Source of the DNA: Duganella sp. OV510
Lineage (GTDB): Bacteria; Pseudomonadota; Gammaproteobacteria; Burkholderiales; Burkholderiaceae_D
Assembly (NCBI RefSeq): GCF_900100205.1
Contig: NZ_FNEQ01000001.1
Span: forward strand, 930,001 to 994,000
DNA length: 64,000 nt
Direction: 5' to 3'
Shown here piece after piece: positions 11,560 through 20,264 of the stretch. How positions within the stretch are numbered: the first letter of the stretch is position 1; every line of letters begins with the position of its first letter. The notes under the pieces are model-generated. The model did not search any database, was not told the origin of the DNA, and worked only from the letters and a program-made list of their open reading frames with translations. The position numbers and the translations under genes are program-made.

Positions 11560-13965
11560 CTACCGCAAAGGCAGTTGCAAACGCACCATTCCGGCTTCCG
11601 GGTGCGGCAAAACCACGCCGCCAAAGTGGCGTATCATTTTTTGCACACCGGCGTTCTCGGACAGCGCGTCGCCAACGATCTCGCGCGTGCCTCTGGCACG
11701 GAAATAATCCACCAGCTTCTGGAACAGGATGTAGCCCAGCCCTTTCCCTTTCAAATCGGAACGCACGATGACGGCGAACTCGGCTGACTGATTGTCCGGG
11801 TCCAGCACCGCCCGCACCACGCCCAGCGTTTCCGGCTCGCCTTGCGCATTGGGCCGGGTGGCGATGAAAGCCATGGCGCGGTCGTAATCGATTTGCGTCA
11901 GCCGTGCCAGCTGGGCTGGCGGCAGTTCGCGCATCGCCGAGAAAAAGCGCAGGCGGATGTCGTCCGGCGCCAGCGCGGCGAAGAATTGCTGATGCTGCGG
12001 GCCATCCTCCGGCTTGATCGGGCGCAGCAGGATCTGGCCACCATTCCAGTCGAGCCGCTCCTCCAGTTCCTGCGGATACGGGCGGATGGCCAGTTCGGCA
12101 CGGCGGCCACGCGCCTTGGCCAGGTGCATGCGCGCGCCCAGCGCCACCACGCTGCCGCCGATCGCCAGCAGCGGATTCAGATCCAGCTCCGCCAGTTCGG
12201 GCAGGTCGGCCACCATGTCGGCCACCTGTACCAGCGTGCGGATCAGCGCTTCGGCGTCGGCCGCCGTCTGGCCCTGCGCCAGCAGGCGTGAGACGCGGGT
12301 GCGATCCACCATGTCGCGCGCCAGCGCCATGTTCAGCGGCGGCAGGCCGGCGGCACGGTCGGCCGCCACGTCGGCGGCAATGCCGCCCTGGCCAAAGAAC
12401 ACCACCGGCCCGAACACCGGATCGTGACTGATCTGGATGCGCGCCGCCGCCAGCGTGGCGCCGGCCAGCGCCGCCTGTTGCGGCGTCGCCAGCGCGATGC
12501 CGTAAGCAGCCATCAGCGCGCGCGCATCGGCGTCCGACAGTTCGCTACGGCCGTCATGCAACGCCGCCTGCACCAGCTTGCGCGCGGTCGAACGGCCGCC
12601 GGCGCTGGTGGTCGGCACGCCGACCGGCACCTCCATCAGCAATGCCTGGTTGCGGCGGTACTGGGCGATTTGCAGGAAGCCGTGGACGGCTTTTTCCGGC
12701 GTGTCGTAGGTTGGCAGGCCGGCGTCGGCAAATACGCGCCGGGCCTGCGCCACCGAGCCGCCGCCCAGCCAGCAGGACAGCACGTTCTTGCCGGCCGCCT
12801 GCATCAGCGGCGCCACCGCTTCGGCGATCTGGTGACTCGGCACCATGGCGGTGGGCGCATGCAGGAACAGCAGCGCGTCGGCCTGCGGTTCGCGCAACAG
12901 CGCCTGCACGGTGCTGGTGTAGCGCTCGACCTGGGCATCGGCCAGCAGGCCGACCGGATTGGCGTGCGGTGCACCGGCCTGCGTCAGCAGTTTCTGCGTG
13001 GCCGGCGACAGTTCCGCCAGTTGCGCGCCGCTGCACGCCAGCGCGTCGGTGGCGATCAATCCGAGGCCGCCGCCATTGGTCAGCACTGCCAGCCGCTCGC
13101 CGCGCTGCGGGCGCTGGCGCGCCAGCGTTTCCACCGCGTCAAACAGGTCTTCGGTGGAGTTCACCCGCAACATGCCGGCACGGCGGATGGCGGCGTCGAA
13201 TACCAGGTCGGCGCCGGGCGCCGCGTCGCGCCCCACTTTCAGCACGATGACCGGCTTGCCGCGCGCCGCCAGGCGGCCGGCCGACATGAACTTGCGCGCG
13301 CTGCTGACATGCTCGATGCACAGCAGGATGGCTTCCGTTTCGCCGTCGGCCGCCAGGTAGTCCAGCAGGTCGCCGAAGTCCACGTCAACGCCGTCGCCCA
13401 TGGCAACAAAACGCGAGAAGCCGATGCCGCGCTGGCCGGCCCAGTCCAACACTGCCGTCGCCAGCGCCGCCGATTGCGAGACGAAGGCCAGCTTGCCCTT
13501 CTTCGCCGCCATCTGCGTGAAGCTGGCGTCCAATCCCAGCGCCGGTGATTGCAGGCCGGCGCTGCCGGCGCCGAGGATGCGCAGCAGATAGGGCCGCGCC
13601 GCCTCCAGCATCGGCTGGTGCAGGAAGCGGCCACCGCTGTGGCCCGGATCGGCCGTCATGACGATGGCGGCCTTGCCGCCGGCCTGGCCCAGGTCATTGA
13701 TCAAGCCCGGCACCGTGGCTGGCGGCGTGCAGATGATCGCCAGGTCCGGTGCGATCGGCAGCGCGCTCACGCGGCCGTAGGTTTGCAGTCCTTGCAGCTT
13801 CTGGTGCTTGGGATTGACCGGCCACACCGAGCCGCCGTTCTTGAGGAAATCGCTGGCCAGCAGATTGGCCAGTACTCGCGTCCCGATGCGCTGCGGATTA
13901 TCCGAGGCGCCGATGACGGCGACCGAACGGGGTTGGAACAGACGATCGAGATTGCGGATGCTCAT
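11560..13965 (-). CDS. Pat-like bifunctional acyl-CoA synthetase (NDP-forming) / GNAT acetyltransferase, shortened
   Basis: The 801-residue protein starts with a CoA-binding Rossmann domain (RSVAVIGASDNPQRIG), then succinyl-CoA-synthetase-like domains (LAFVSQSAALATAVLDWA), an ATP-grasp-like part, and ends in a GNAT acetyltransferase domain (about residues 640-801, SDLKGKGLGYILFQKLVDYF). This is the layout of Pat/YfiQ protein lysine acetyltransferases, usually near 890 residues. The passage from YGIALATPQQAALAG jumps almost directly to DPVFGPVVFFGQGG, so roughly 85 residues of the ATP-grasp domain are absent in frame (near base 12,450). The GNAT part appears complete, so acetyltransferase activity is plausible while nucleotide handling may be altered. 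Confidence 0.85.
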   Translation of the reverse strand: MSIRNLDRLFQPRSVAVIGASDNPQRIGTRVLANLLASDFLKNGGSVWPVNPKHQKLQGLQTYGRVSALPIAPDLAIICTPPATVPGLINDLGQAGGKAAIVMTADPGHSGGRFLHQPMLEAARPYLLRILGAGSAGLQSPALGLDASFTQMAAKKGKLAFVSQSAALATAVLDWAGQRGIGFSRFVAMGDGVDVDFGDLLDYLAADGETEAILLCIEHVSSARKFMSAGRLAARGKPVIVLKVGRDAAPGADLVFDAAIRRAGMLRVNSTEDLFDAVETLARQRPQRGERLAVLTNGGGLGLIATDALACSGAQLAELSPATQKLLTQAGAPHANPVGLLADAQVERYTSTVQALLREPQADALLFLHAPTAMVPSHQIAEAVAPLMQAAGKNVLSCWLGGGSVAQARRVFADAGLPTYDTPEKAVHGFLQIAQYRRNQALLMEVPVGVPTTSAGGRSTARKLVQAALHDGRSELSDADARALMAAYGIALATPQQAALAGATLAAARIQISHDPVFGPVVFFGQGGIAADVAADRAAGLPPLNMALARDMVDRTRVSRLLAQGQTAADAEALIRTLVQVADMVADLPELAELDLNPLLAIGGSVVALGARMHLAKARGRRAELAIRPYPQELEERLDWNGGQILLRPIKPEDGPQHQQFFAALAPDDIRLRFFSAMRELPPAQLARLTQIDYDRAMAFIATRPNAQGEPETLGVVRAVLDPDNQSAEFAVIVRSDLKGKGLGYILFQKLVDYFRARGTREIVGDALSENAGVQKMIRHFGGVVLPHPEAGMVRLQLPLR

Positions 13966-13971
13966 AACTGG

Positions 13972-14961
13972 CTACCAGCGGGAGGAATGGTCTTCGGTCA
14001 CGCCCATCAGCTGCGTGACCATGCGTTTGGGTTGATCGGGCGCGGCGCGCACCCAGCCGCTGAAGGTGCCGATCGGCTGCAAATAGCGGCTGGCCGCCAC
14101 CACCATTTTCTTGTTGTCGCGGCGCGCGCCTTCGGGCGTGAAGGTCAAGTCCAGCATATCGTCTTCGGTGAAGATATGCCATGGCGACAGCGGCTCTTTT
14201 TTATCGTACAGGAAGTGCGCCGGGCCAAGCGCAATCAGGTCGCCATCCAGCCACAGCGCGTTTTCGCGGTCGCCGAAATAGCCGGCCTGCAGGTTGAAGC
14301 CCAGCTCCATATTGTGCGCCGAGGCCCAGCGCCAGGCGGTGTTTCGCGCCAGCAGGCCGTTGGAGTAATCGAAGCTGGCGATGCCGCCATCGAGCTTGAA
14401 TTCCTCGCGCCAGGTGCGCACTTCGCCGCGCAGCGGCATGGCCGATGATTTCTGCGTCGCGTGCACCGAGCCTTGGTCGATAGGCCCGGTGGCCAGCAGC
14501 AGCGGCGATGGCGACGGACCGAAGCTGGCGTCGATCTCCAGGTAGTCGCAGCGCAGCGCCAGTTCGTAGCTGCCGTCGCCGTTGGTGTCGACGGTGATGT
14601 GGCAGCCCTTGGTCTTGAAGCTGCTCGATTCGCCGGCATGGTTGGCCAACCGGGCCGATACCAGCGGCAGGCCGTCCTGCGAGAAGTTGGCCAGCATGTC
14701 GCCGTCGCGGCGCTCGAAAGCGTAGGCGAAGGCGGTGCTGATCCAGCCCAGGTCGACGATGGCGACCGCGCAGAACACCTCCTCGGTGCACAGCGCGATG
14801 TAATGCCAGCGCTTGTGGTGAAAGCGCCGCCACAGCGGGCTGCGGGAAAATGGCGCGGCCAGCTGGCTCCAGTCGATCTTGCCGACCTGGCCGGCGTAGC
14901 GTCCAAACAGCGGTTGGCCGTCGGCGGCCAGCAAGCTGGCGGGGGCGGCGGGCAAACTCAT
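13972..14961 (-). CDS. DUF2804 domain-containing protein
   Basis: The 329-residue product shows the DUF2804 hallmarks KRWHYIALCTEEVF, NGLLARNTAWRWASA and SPWHIFTEDDMLDL spread over its whole length. The function of the family is unknown; its members are predicted beta-rich, lipocalin-like proteins. There is no signal peptide. The start codon overlaps the stop of the upstream YcaQ-family gene (ATGA), so the two genes form a coupled pair. The Pat-like gene follows 7 bp downstream. Confidence 0.87.
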   Translation of the reverse strand: MSLPAAPASLLAADGQPLFGRYAGQVGKIDWSQLAAPFSRSPLWRRFHHKRWHYIALCTEEVFCAVAIVDLGWISTAFAYAFERRDGDMLANFSQDGLPLVSARLANHAGESSSFKTKGCHITVDTNGDGSYELALRCDYLEIDASFGPSPSPLLLATGPIDQGSVHATQKSSAMPLRGEVRTWREEFKLDGGIASFDYSNGLLARNTAWRWASAHNMELGFNLQAGYFGDRENALWLDGDLIALGPAHFLYDKKEPLSPWHIFTEDDMLDLTFTPEGARRDNKKMVVAASRYLQPIGTFSGWVRAAPDQPKRMVTQLMGVTEDHSSRW

Positions 14962-16202
14962 GATGCGGCTTCCTTTTCTGCTCCTGCCGCGTCCAGCGCG
15001 GCTTGCAGCTGCGGGCCGAATGCGGCCGGCGCTGCCTGTTGTAATTGGACCTGCGGGCAGGCGTGCCAGTTGGCCAGGCGCTGCAAGGCGCCGGCGATGT
15101 CGCGCGTGAAACGGTCGCTGATACGCGCGCCGGGCTCCAGCACCAGCGACTTCACTTCAAACACGCCATCGCGCCGGTGCGCCTTGGCGTCCAGCCGGCC
15201 CACCAGCGCGCCACGGCGCAGGATGGGCAGCGTGAAGTAGCCGTATTTGCGCTTGTCGGCCGGCGTGTAGCACTCCAGCCGGTAGTCGAAATCAAATAAC
15301 TCCAGCGCGCGGCGGCGGTCCCAGACCACAGGATCGAATGGCGACAGGATGGTGGTCAGCGTTGACGCCAGCGCGCCGGCAGCGGCGCTTTCCAGCAATC
15401 CGGCGTGGTCCGGATGCACGTATATCGGGTCATCCCAGTCGTCCACCCAGGCGCGCAGCAAGGCGCCCTGCCCGACCAGCATTTCCGGATCAAGGCGCGG
15501 CGGCCGGGTGCGGAAGTAGTCGCTGATCCAGGCGCCGCGCGCGCAGCCCATGGCTTTCACCGCCTTCAGCACCAGTTGCCGGCGCACGTCTTCCATCGGC
15601 GGCAGCTGGCTGTCGTGCCAGGCTGGCAGCACGCGTTCGGCCAGGTCGTAGATGCGCTGGAAGTTGTGGCGCGCGGAGATCATCAGCTGGCCGGTGGTGA
15701 ACAGGACTTCCAGCGAGCGCTTTTCAGGTTTCCAGCTCCACCAGCCGCCGGCCTTGCCATCGGTGCGCTCAAAATCCGACGAGCGTGTCGGGCCGTTGGC
15801 GCGGATATGTTCCAGCACCGCCTCGACCTCGGCGCGGCGCTCCTTCATCCAGGTGGCCGAATACTTCCAGCCCATGGCCTCCGGGTCCAGCATGCGATGG
15901 CGGTACAAGCCGTAATCCTCGACCGGCACGAAGCAGGCCTCATGCGCCCAGTATTCAAATAATTCACCTTGCGCCAGCGCCTGCTCCAGCCACGGCTGCG
16001 GATAATCGCCCAGCCGGCTCCATAGCACCAGGTAGGGACTGCGCGCCACCACATGAATGGTATCGATTTGCAGCACGCCCATTTGCCGGATCGCGGCCAG
16101 CACATCTTCCCGACGGGCCTTGCGGCGGCGCGGCTGTAACAGCCCTTGCGCCGCAAGGTGCAGCGCGCGCGCGGCGGACAGGCTCAATATCGGTTCGGTC
16201 AT
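14958..16202 (-). CDS. YcaQ-family winged-helix DNA glycosylase (crosslink repair)
   Basis: The protein, 414 residues from the ATG at 16202, contains GVLQIDTIHVVARSPYLVLW, including the QxD motif that is catalytic in E. coli YcaQ and AlkX-type glycosylases that unhook interstrand crosslinks. EYWAHEACFVP and WDRRRALELFDFDYRLECY are further family signatures. An upstream in-frame start at 16262 would add 20 residues without conservation, so MTEPILSLS is preferred. A DNA-damage-related role is inferred from the family. The gene is coupled to the DUF2804 gene downstream. Confidence 0.88.
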   Translation of the reverse strand: MTEPILSLSAARALHLAAQGLLQPRRRKARREDVLAAIRQMGVLQIDTIHVVARSPYLVLWSRLGDYPQPWLEQALAQGELFEYWAHEACFVPVEDYGLYRHRMLDPEAMGWKYSATWMKERRAEVEAVLEHIRANGPTRSSDFERTDGKAGGWWSWKPEKRSLEVLFTTGQLMISARHNFQRIYDLAERVLPAWHDSQLPPMEDVRRQLVLKAVKAMGCARGAWISDYFRTRPPRLDPEMLVGQGALLRAWVDDWDDPIYVHPDHAGLLESAAAGALASTLTTILSPFDPVVWDRRRALELFDFDYRLECYTPADKRKYGYFTLPILRRGALVGRLDAKAHRRDGVFEVKSLVLEPGARISDRFTRDIAGALQRLANWHACPQVQLQQAAPAAFGPQLQAALDAAGAEKEAAS

Positions 16203-16329
16203 AGGCACTATTCTAATAAAGTTTTCAATATTGCCTGTGGCCGGAGTGACGTTTTTTCGCACCTTTCACGCCAAAAGTGATATTTCCGTGCAGAATAACC
16301 TCAAAGCCATCCGTGAGGACTCCCGCCCG

Positions 16330-18975
16330 ATGTTCGCCGCTCTCCGCCGCCTGTACCGCGCCATCCTGCTGCCCGCCTTCGGCATCGCGCTGCTGGCCTT
16401 CATGTGGGCCGCCGTCGCCTATCAGGTGCGGCAGGAAAAGCACACCGCGCACTACGAAGCGGTGCTGCATAGCCAGTCGCTGGCGCGCACGCTGGCCGAG
16501 CATACCAACCACCTACTGCGCCAGGTCGATCACGCCACCCAGCTGTTCAAGCTCAAATACGAAGAAAGCGACGGCAGGCTGCGGCTGCCCGAGTTCACCC
16601 GCAGGAACGGCCTGCTCGATTCGCTGCTGCCAACCAAGCTCGATCTGCCACTGGCGGTGCTGGACCGTGAGGGTAATATCATCGAAAGCATGAACGGTTA
16701 CTTCGCACCCAACCTGAAGCACCATCCGATCTTCAGGAAGCACGCGGGCAGCAGCGACGATACCGCGCTGGTGGCCACGCCGGTGGTCGACAGCCGCACC
16801 AAGAAATGGCAGATCCAGATCTCGCGCCGGCTGAACAATCCCGCTGGCGGCTTCGCCGGCGTCATCATGGTGATGATCGATCCGGCCTATTTTGTCGAGG
16901 ACTATGACCGCCTGACCGTCGATGCCGGCGGTGCGGTAATGCTGATCAGCCGTGAAAACGGCATGTCGGCGGCGCGCATTGACGACCAGGTCATCATCAG
17001 CGACAGCATCGATTTCAGCGTGGCGCAGTCCAGTCCTACCCAGCCGCCCGAAGAATTTCTGCTCAAGCGGCGATTCGACGCCATCGACCGCATCTACGGC
17101 TATGCCGAGATGCCGCGCTTCCAGCTGATGGCGGTGGTCGGCAATCCCGCCGAATCGCAGATGGCGCGCTTCGAACACCGCCGCGACATGTACTATATCG
17201 CCACCACCGTGGCTTCGGTGCTGGTGCTGCTGTTCGTCTACCTGCTGGTGCAGCAGGCGCACCGGCTGCGCCGCACCGCCAGCATGGTGATCGAAGCACA
17301 ACTGATGCTGCGTGCCGCCGCCGACGCCAGCCTGGATGCGGTGTTCCTGTTCAAGGCCTGCCGCATGCGCGGCGCGCGGCGCGAGATCCTGGATTTCACC
17401 ATCGCCGACCTGAATGAGCGCGGCGCGCAGCTGCTGGGCTACCGCAGCGCCGACATCAAGGGCAAGCGCCTGGTGGAGGTCGTGCCCGAGCTGCACTCCA
17501 AAGGCTTTGTCGAAAAATACCGGCATGTGCTGGAAGCCCGCCAGCCGCTGGAAGAAGAGTTCGAGGTCGACTTCCTGCCCAACCGCGAGGTTCACTGGCT
17601 GCACCATCAGATCGTGCCGATCACCGACGGCGTCGCGGTCAACGTGCGCGACATCACCTCGCGCATGGAGACCGAACTGGCCGCCCGCAAGCAGCAGGCG
17701 GAACTCACCGCCGTCAACGATGCCTCGCCACTCGGCCTGCTGCGCGCCGACGCAACCGGCCATTGCACCTACGTCAACCGGACGTTTGAACTGATTACCG
17801 GCCTGACCCGCGAGGAAGCGCTGGGCGACGCCTGGCTGCGCGCGGTCCATCCACAGGACCGCGCTGTGCTGAAGAACGCGCTGGCCCATATGGCGCAGAC
17901 GCGCGTCCCCTACCAGGACACGCTGCGCTGCGTTCATCCGGACGGCATGATCGTCTGGGTCTCGTTCAAGATCGCCGCCATGGTGGTGGACGGGAAGATC
18001 TACGGCTACGTTGGCACGGTGGACGACATTACCCACGTGCGCAAATCGGTGATGGCGCTGCGTGAAAGCGAATCGCGCCTGCGCACCATCGCCGACACGC
18101 TGCCGGCCATGGTCGCGTATATCGACGCCGGCCAGGTCTACCGCTTCCACAACGTCGCCTACGAACGGGAATTCAACCGTAGCGGTACATCGGTGCTGGG
18201 CCGCACCATCCGCGACACCATGGGCGAGGAGCGCTACGCCTTCCTCGAAGCCTACGTCGAGCGCGCGCTGCAAGGCGAGACGCTGACCTTCGAGGAGGAA
18301 GACACCAGCGACAGCAGCAACCTCGCCGAGCGCACTTACGAAGTGGTGTACATCCCGCAGCTGGACGAAGACGGCGCGAATGTCATCGGCTTCCACGTCA
18401 TGCGGCAGGACATCACCGTGCAAAAACGCGAGAAACAGCGGCTGCTGCGGCTGTCGCAGGTTGACGCGCTGACCGGGCTGACCAACCGCGCCGGCTTCCT
18501 GCAAAAGCTGCACGATGCGATGATCGCCACGCGCGCCAACGGCAACCTGATGGCGGTGATGTATATGGATATCGACCGCTTCAAGCCAGTCAACGACACC
18601 TTCGGCCATGCGGTCGGCGACGCGCTGCTGAAAGCCTTCTCGGCGCGGCTGACCCACACCATGCGCGCCAGCGACACCATCGCGCGCCTGGGCGGCGATG
18701 AGTTCACTATCATCATGGAGCGCATCCACCGGGTGGACGACGCGGCGGCGCTGGCAGCCAAAATCGTCGCAGCCATGCAGGCAGACTTCGACCTCGATGG
18801 CACGGTGGTGTCGATCTCCACCAGCATCGGCCTGACCTTCTACAGCGAGGAGGACGTCAGCCCGGCCGAACTGCTGAACCGCGCCGACATCCTGCTGTAC
18901 GAGGCCAAACAGGCCGGTCGCAATACCTTCCGCGCCGGCCAGATGCAGCACGCCCCCGCAAGCAACGTGGCATAA
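16330..18975 (+). CDS. membrane-anchored PAS-PAS-PAS-GGDEF diguanylate cyclase
   Basis: Starting at the ATG at 16330 the protein has 881 residues. A membrane helix (about 12-32) and a second one (about 290-312, IATTVASVLVLLFVYLLV) flank a periplasmic sensor that looks like a Cache/CHASE-type domain. Three PAS domains follow at about 320-445, 450-575 and 577-700. The C-terminal GGDEF domain has an intact GGDEF at 788-792 and an I-site RASD upstream, so it should synthesise c-di-GMP under feedback control. An EAL domain is absent. A GTG at 16288 is an alternative start. The gene appears monocistronic. Confidence 0.92.
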   Translation: MFAALRRLYRAILLPAFGIALLAFMWAAVAYQVRQEKHTAHYEAVLHSQSLARTLAEHTNHLLRQVDHATQLFKLKYEESDGRLRLPEFTRRNGLLDSLLPTKLDLPLAVLDREGNIIESMNGYFAPNLKHHPIFRKHAGSSDDTALVATPVVDSRTKKWQIQISRRLNNPAGGFAGVIMVMIDPAYFVEDYDRLTVDAGGAVMLISRENGMSAARIDDQVIISDSIDFSVAQSSPTQPPEEFLLKRRFDAIDRIYGYAEMPRFQLMAVVGNPAESQMARFEHRRDMYYIATTVASVLVLLFVYLLVQQAHRLRRTASMVIEAQLMLRAAADASLDAVFLFKACRMRGARREILDFTIADLNERGAQLLGYRSADIKGKRLVEVVPELHSKGFVEKYRHVLEARQPLEEEFEVDFLPNREVHWLHHQIVPITDGVAVNVRDITSRMETELAARKQQAELTAVNDASPLGLLRADATGHCTYVNRTFELITGLTREEALGDAWLRAVHPQDRAVLKNALAHMAQTRVPYQDTLRCVHPDGMIVWVSFKIAAMVVDGKIYGYVGTVDDITHVRKSVMALRESESRLRTIADTLPAMVAYIDAGQVYRFHNVAYEREFNRSGTSVLGRTIRDTMGEERYAFLEAYVERALQGETLTFEEEDTSDSSNLAERTYEVVYIPQLDEDGANVIGFHVMRQDITVQKREKQRLLRLSQVDALTGLTNRAGFLQKLHDAMIATRANGNLMAVMYMDIDRFKPVNDTFGHAVGDALLKAFSARLTHTMRASDTIARLGGDEFTIIMERIHRVDDAAALAAKIVAAMQADFDLDGTVVSISTSIGLTFYSEEDVSPAELLNRADILLYEAKQAGRNTFRAGQMQHAPASNVA

Positions 18976-19037
18976 ATCAAACCGGTCGCAGCCGGCATGC
19001 GCTATATTGGCGCTTTTCCGGCTGTTTCACATACTTC

Positions 19038-20264
19038 ATGCGTTTGCTGCACACCTCCGACTGGCACCTCGGCCAATCCCTGCATAATTTTGAGCGTCAC
19101 TACGAACACCAGCGCTTCCTCGACTGGCTGCTCGACGCCATCGTTGCCGAACAGGCCGACGTGCTGCTGATCGCCGGTGATATTTACGATAATGCCAATC
19201 CGTCGGCGGCTTCGCAGAAGCAGTTGTACCGTTTCCTGCGCCTGGCCAAAGAGCGCGCGCCGCACCTGAACCTGATCATCGTCGCTGGCAATCACGATTC
19301 GCCGGGACGGCTGGATGCACCCGGCCCGCTGCTGGAGGCGCACGGCACGCGCGTCATCGGCGCGGTGCAGCGCAATGCCGACGGTGAGATCGATGTCGCA
19401 TCGCTGGTGCTGCCGCTGACCGGCCGCAGCGGCGAGGTCGAGGCCTGGTGCCTGGCCGTGCCCTTCCTGCGTCCCGGCGACGTGCCGCGCGCGAATGCCG
19501 CCGAAGGCGTCGATCCTTACCTGGCCGGCATCGCCCTGCTCTATCAGCAGGCGTTTGAACTGGCGCACAGCAAGCGGCAGGACGGCCAGGCCATCATCGC
19601 CATGGGCCATTGCCACATGGTGGACGGCCAGATGTCCAGCGATTCCGAGCGCCGCATCGTCATCGGCGGCACCGAGATGCTGCCGGCCGGGATCTTCGAT
19701 CCGGCGATTGCCTATGCTGCGCTTGGCCATCTGCATCTGGCGCAGCACGTCGGCAAGCAAGAGCACATCCGCTATTGCGGCAGCCCGCTGCCGTTGTCCT
19801 TCGCTGAAGTGAATTACGCCCACCAGATCCTGCGCATCGACCTGGAAGGCGCCGCCGTGCGCGAGATCGCGCCGGTGCCGGTGCCGCGTGCGGTGGAACT
19901 GCTGCGCGTGCCGTCCAGGCCGGCCCCGCTGACGCAGGTGCTGGAAGAACTGGCGGCGCTGTCGCCGCCGGAGGCGCCAGTCGAGCAGCAGCCCTACCTG
20001 GAAGTGCGCGTGCTGCTGGAACAGCCGGAGCCCGGCCTGCGCGCGCGCATCGAAGCAGCGCTGGATGGCAAGCAGGTGCGCCTGGCAAAAATCGAAACCT
20101 CGACCGCCGCCCGCGCCTCCTCCATCGACAAGGAAGTGATGACGCTGGACCAGCTGGAAAAACTCAAGCCGGACGACATTTTCCGGCAGCTATACGAGCA
20201 GCGCTTCGGCAATGCAGCGCCGGTCGATCAACTGAGCGCCTTTGCGGAGTTGATGCAACCATGA
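19038..20264 (+). CDS. sbcD: exonuclease SbcCD subunit D
   Basis: The 408-residue product carries the calcineurin-type phosphoesterase motifs of Mre11/SbcD: TSDWHLGQSL (start), AGDIYDNANPS, VAGNHDSPGRL, AMGHCHMVDG and ALGHLHLAQHV. These bind two Mn ions. It forms the nuclease subunit of SbcCD, which cuts hairpins and protein-blocked DNA ends. The stop overlaps the sbcC start (ATGA at 20261), so the two subunits are made together. Confidence 0.96.
   Translation: MRLLHTSDWHLGQSLHNFERHYEHQRFLDWLLDAIVAEQADVLLIAGDIYDNANPSAASQKQLYRFLRLAKERAPHLNLIIVAGNHDSPGRLDAPGPLLEAHGTRVIGAVQRNADGEIDVASLVLPLTGRSGEVEAWCLAVPFLRPGDVPRANAAEGVDPYLAGIALLYQQAFELAHSKRQDGQAIIAMGHCHMVDGQMSSDSERRIVIGGTEMLPAGIFDPAIAYAALGHLHLAQHVGKQEHIRYCGSPLPLSFAEVNYAHQILRIDLEGAAVREIAPVPVPRAVELLRVPSRPAPLTQVLEELAALSPPEAPVEQQPYLEVRVLLEQPEPGLRARIEAALDGKQVRLAKIETSTAARASSIDKEVMTLDQLEKLKPDDIFRQLYEQRFGNAAPVDQLSAFAELMQP

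Noticed and set aside
16513-18951. 812-residue minus-strand reading opposite the PAS-GGDEF gene
   Set aside because: The plus strand has clear PAS and GGDEF motifs; the opposite frame has none.
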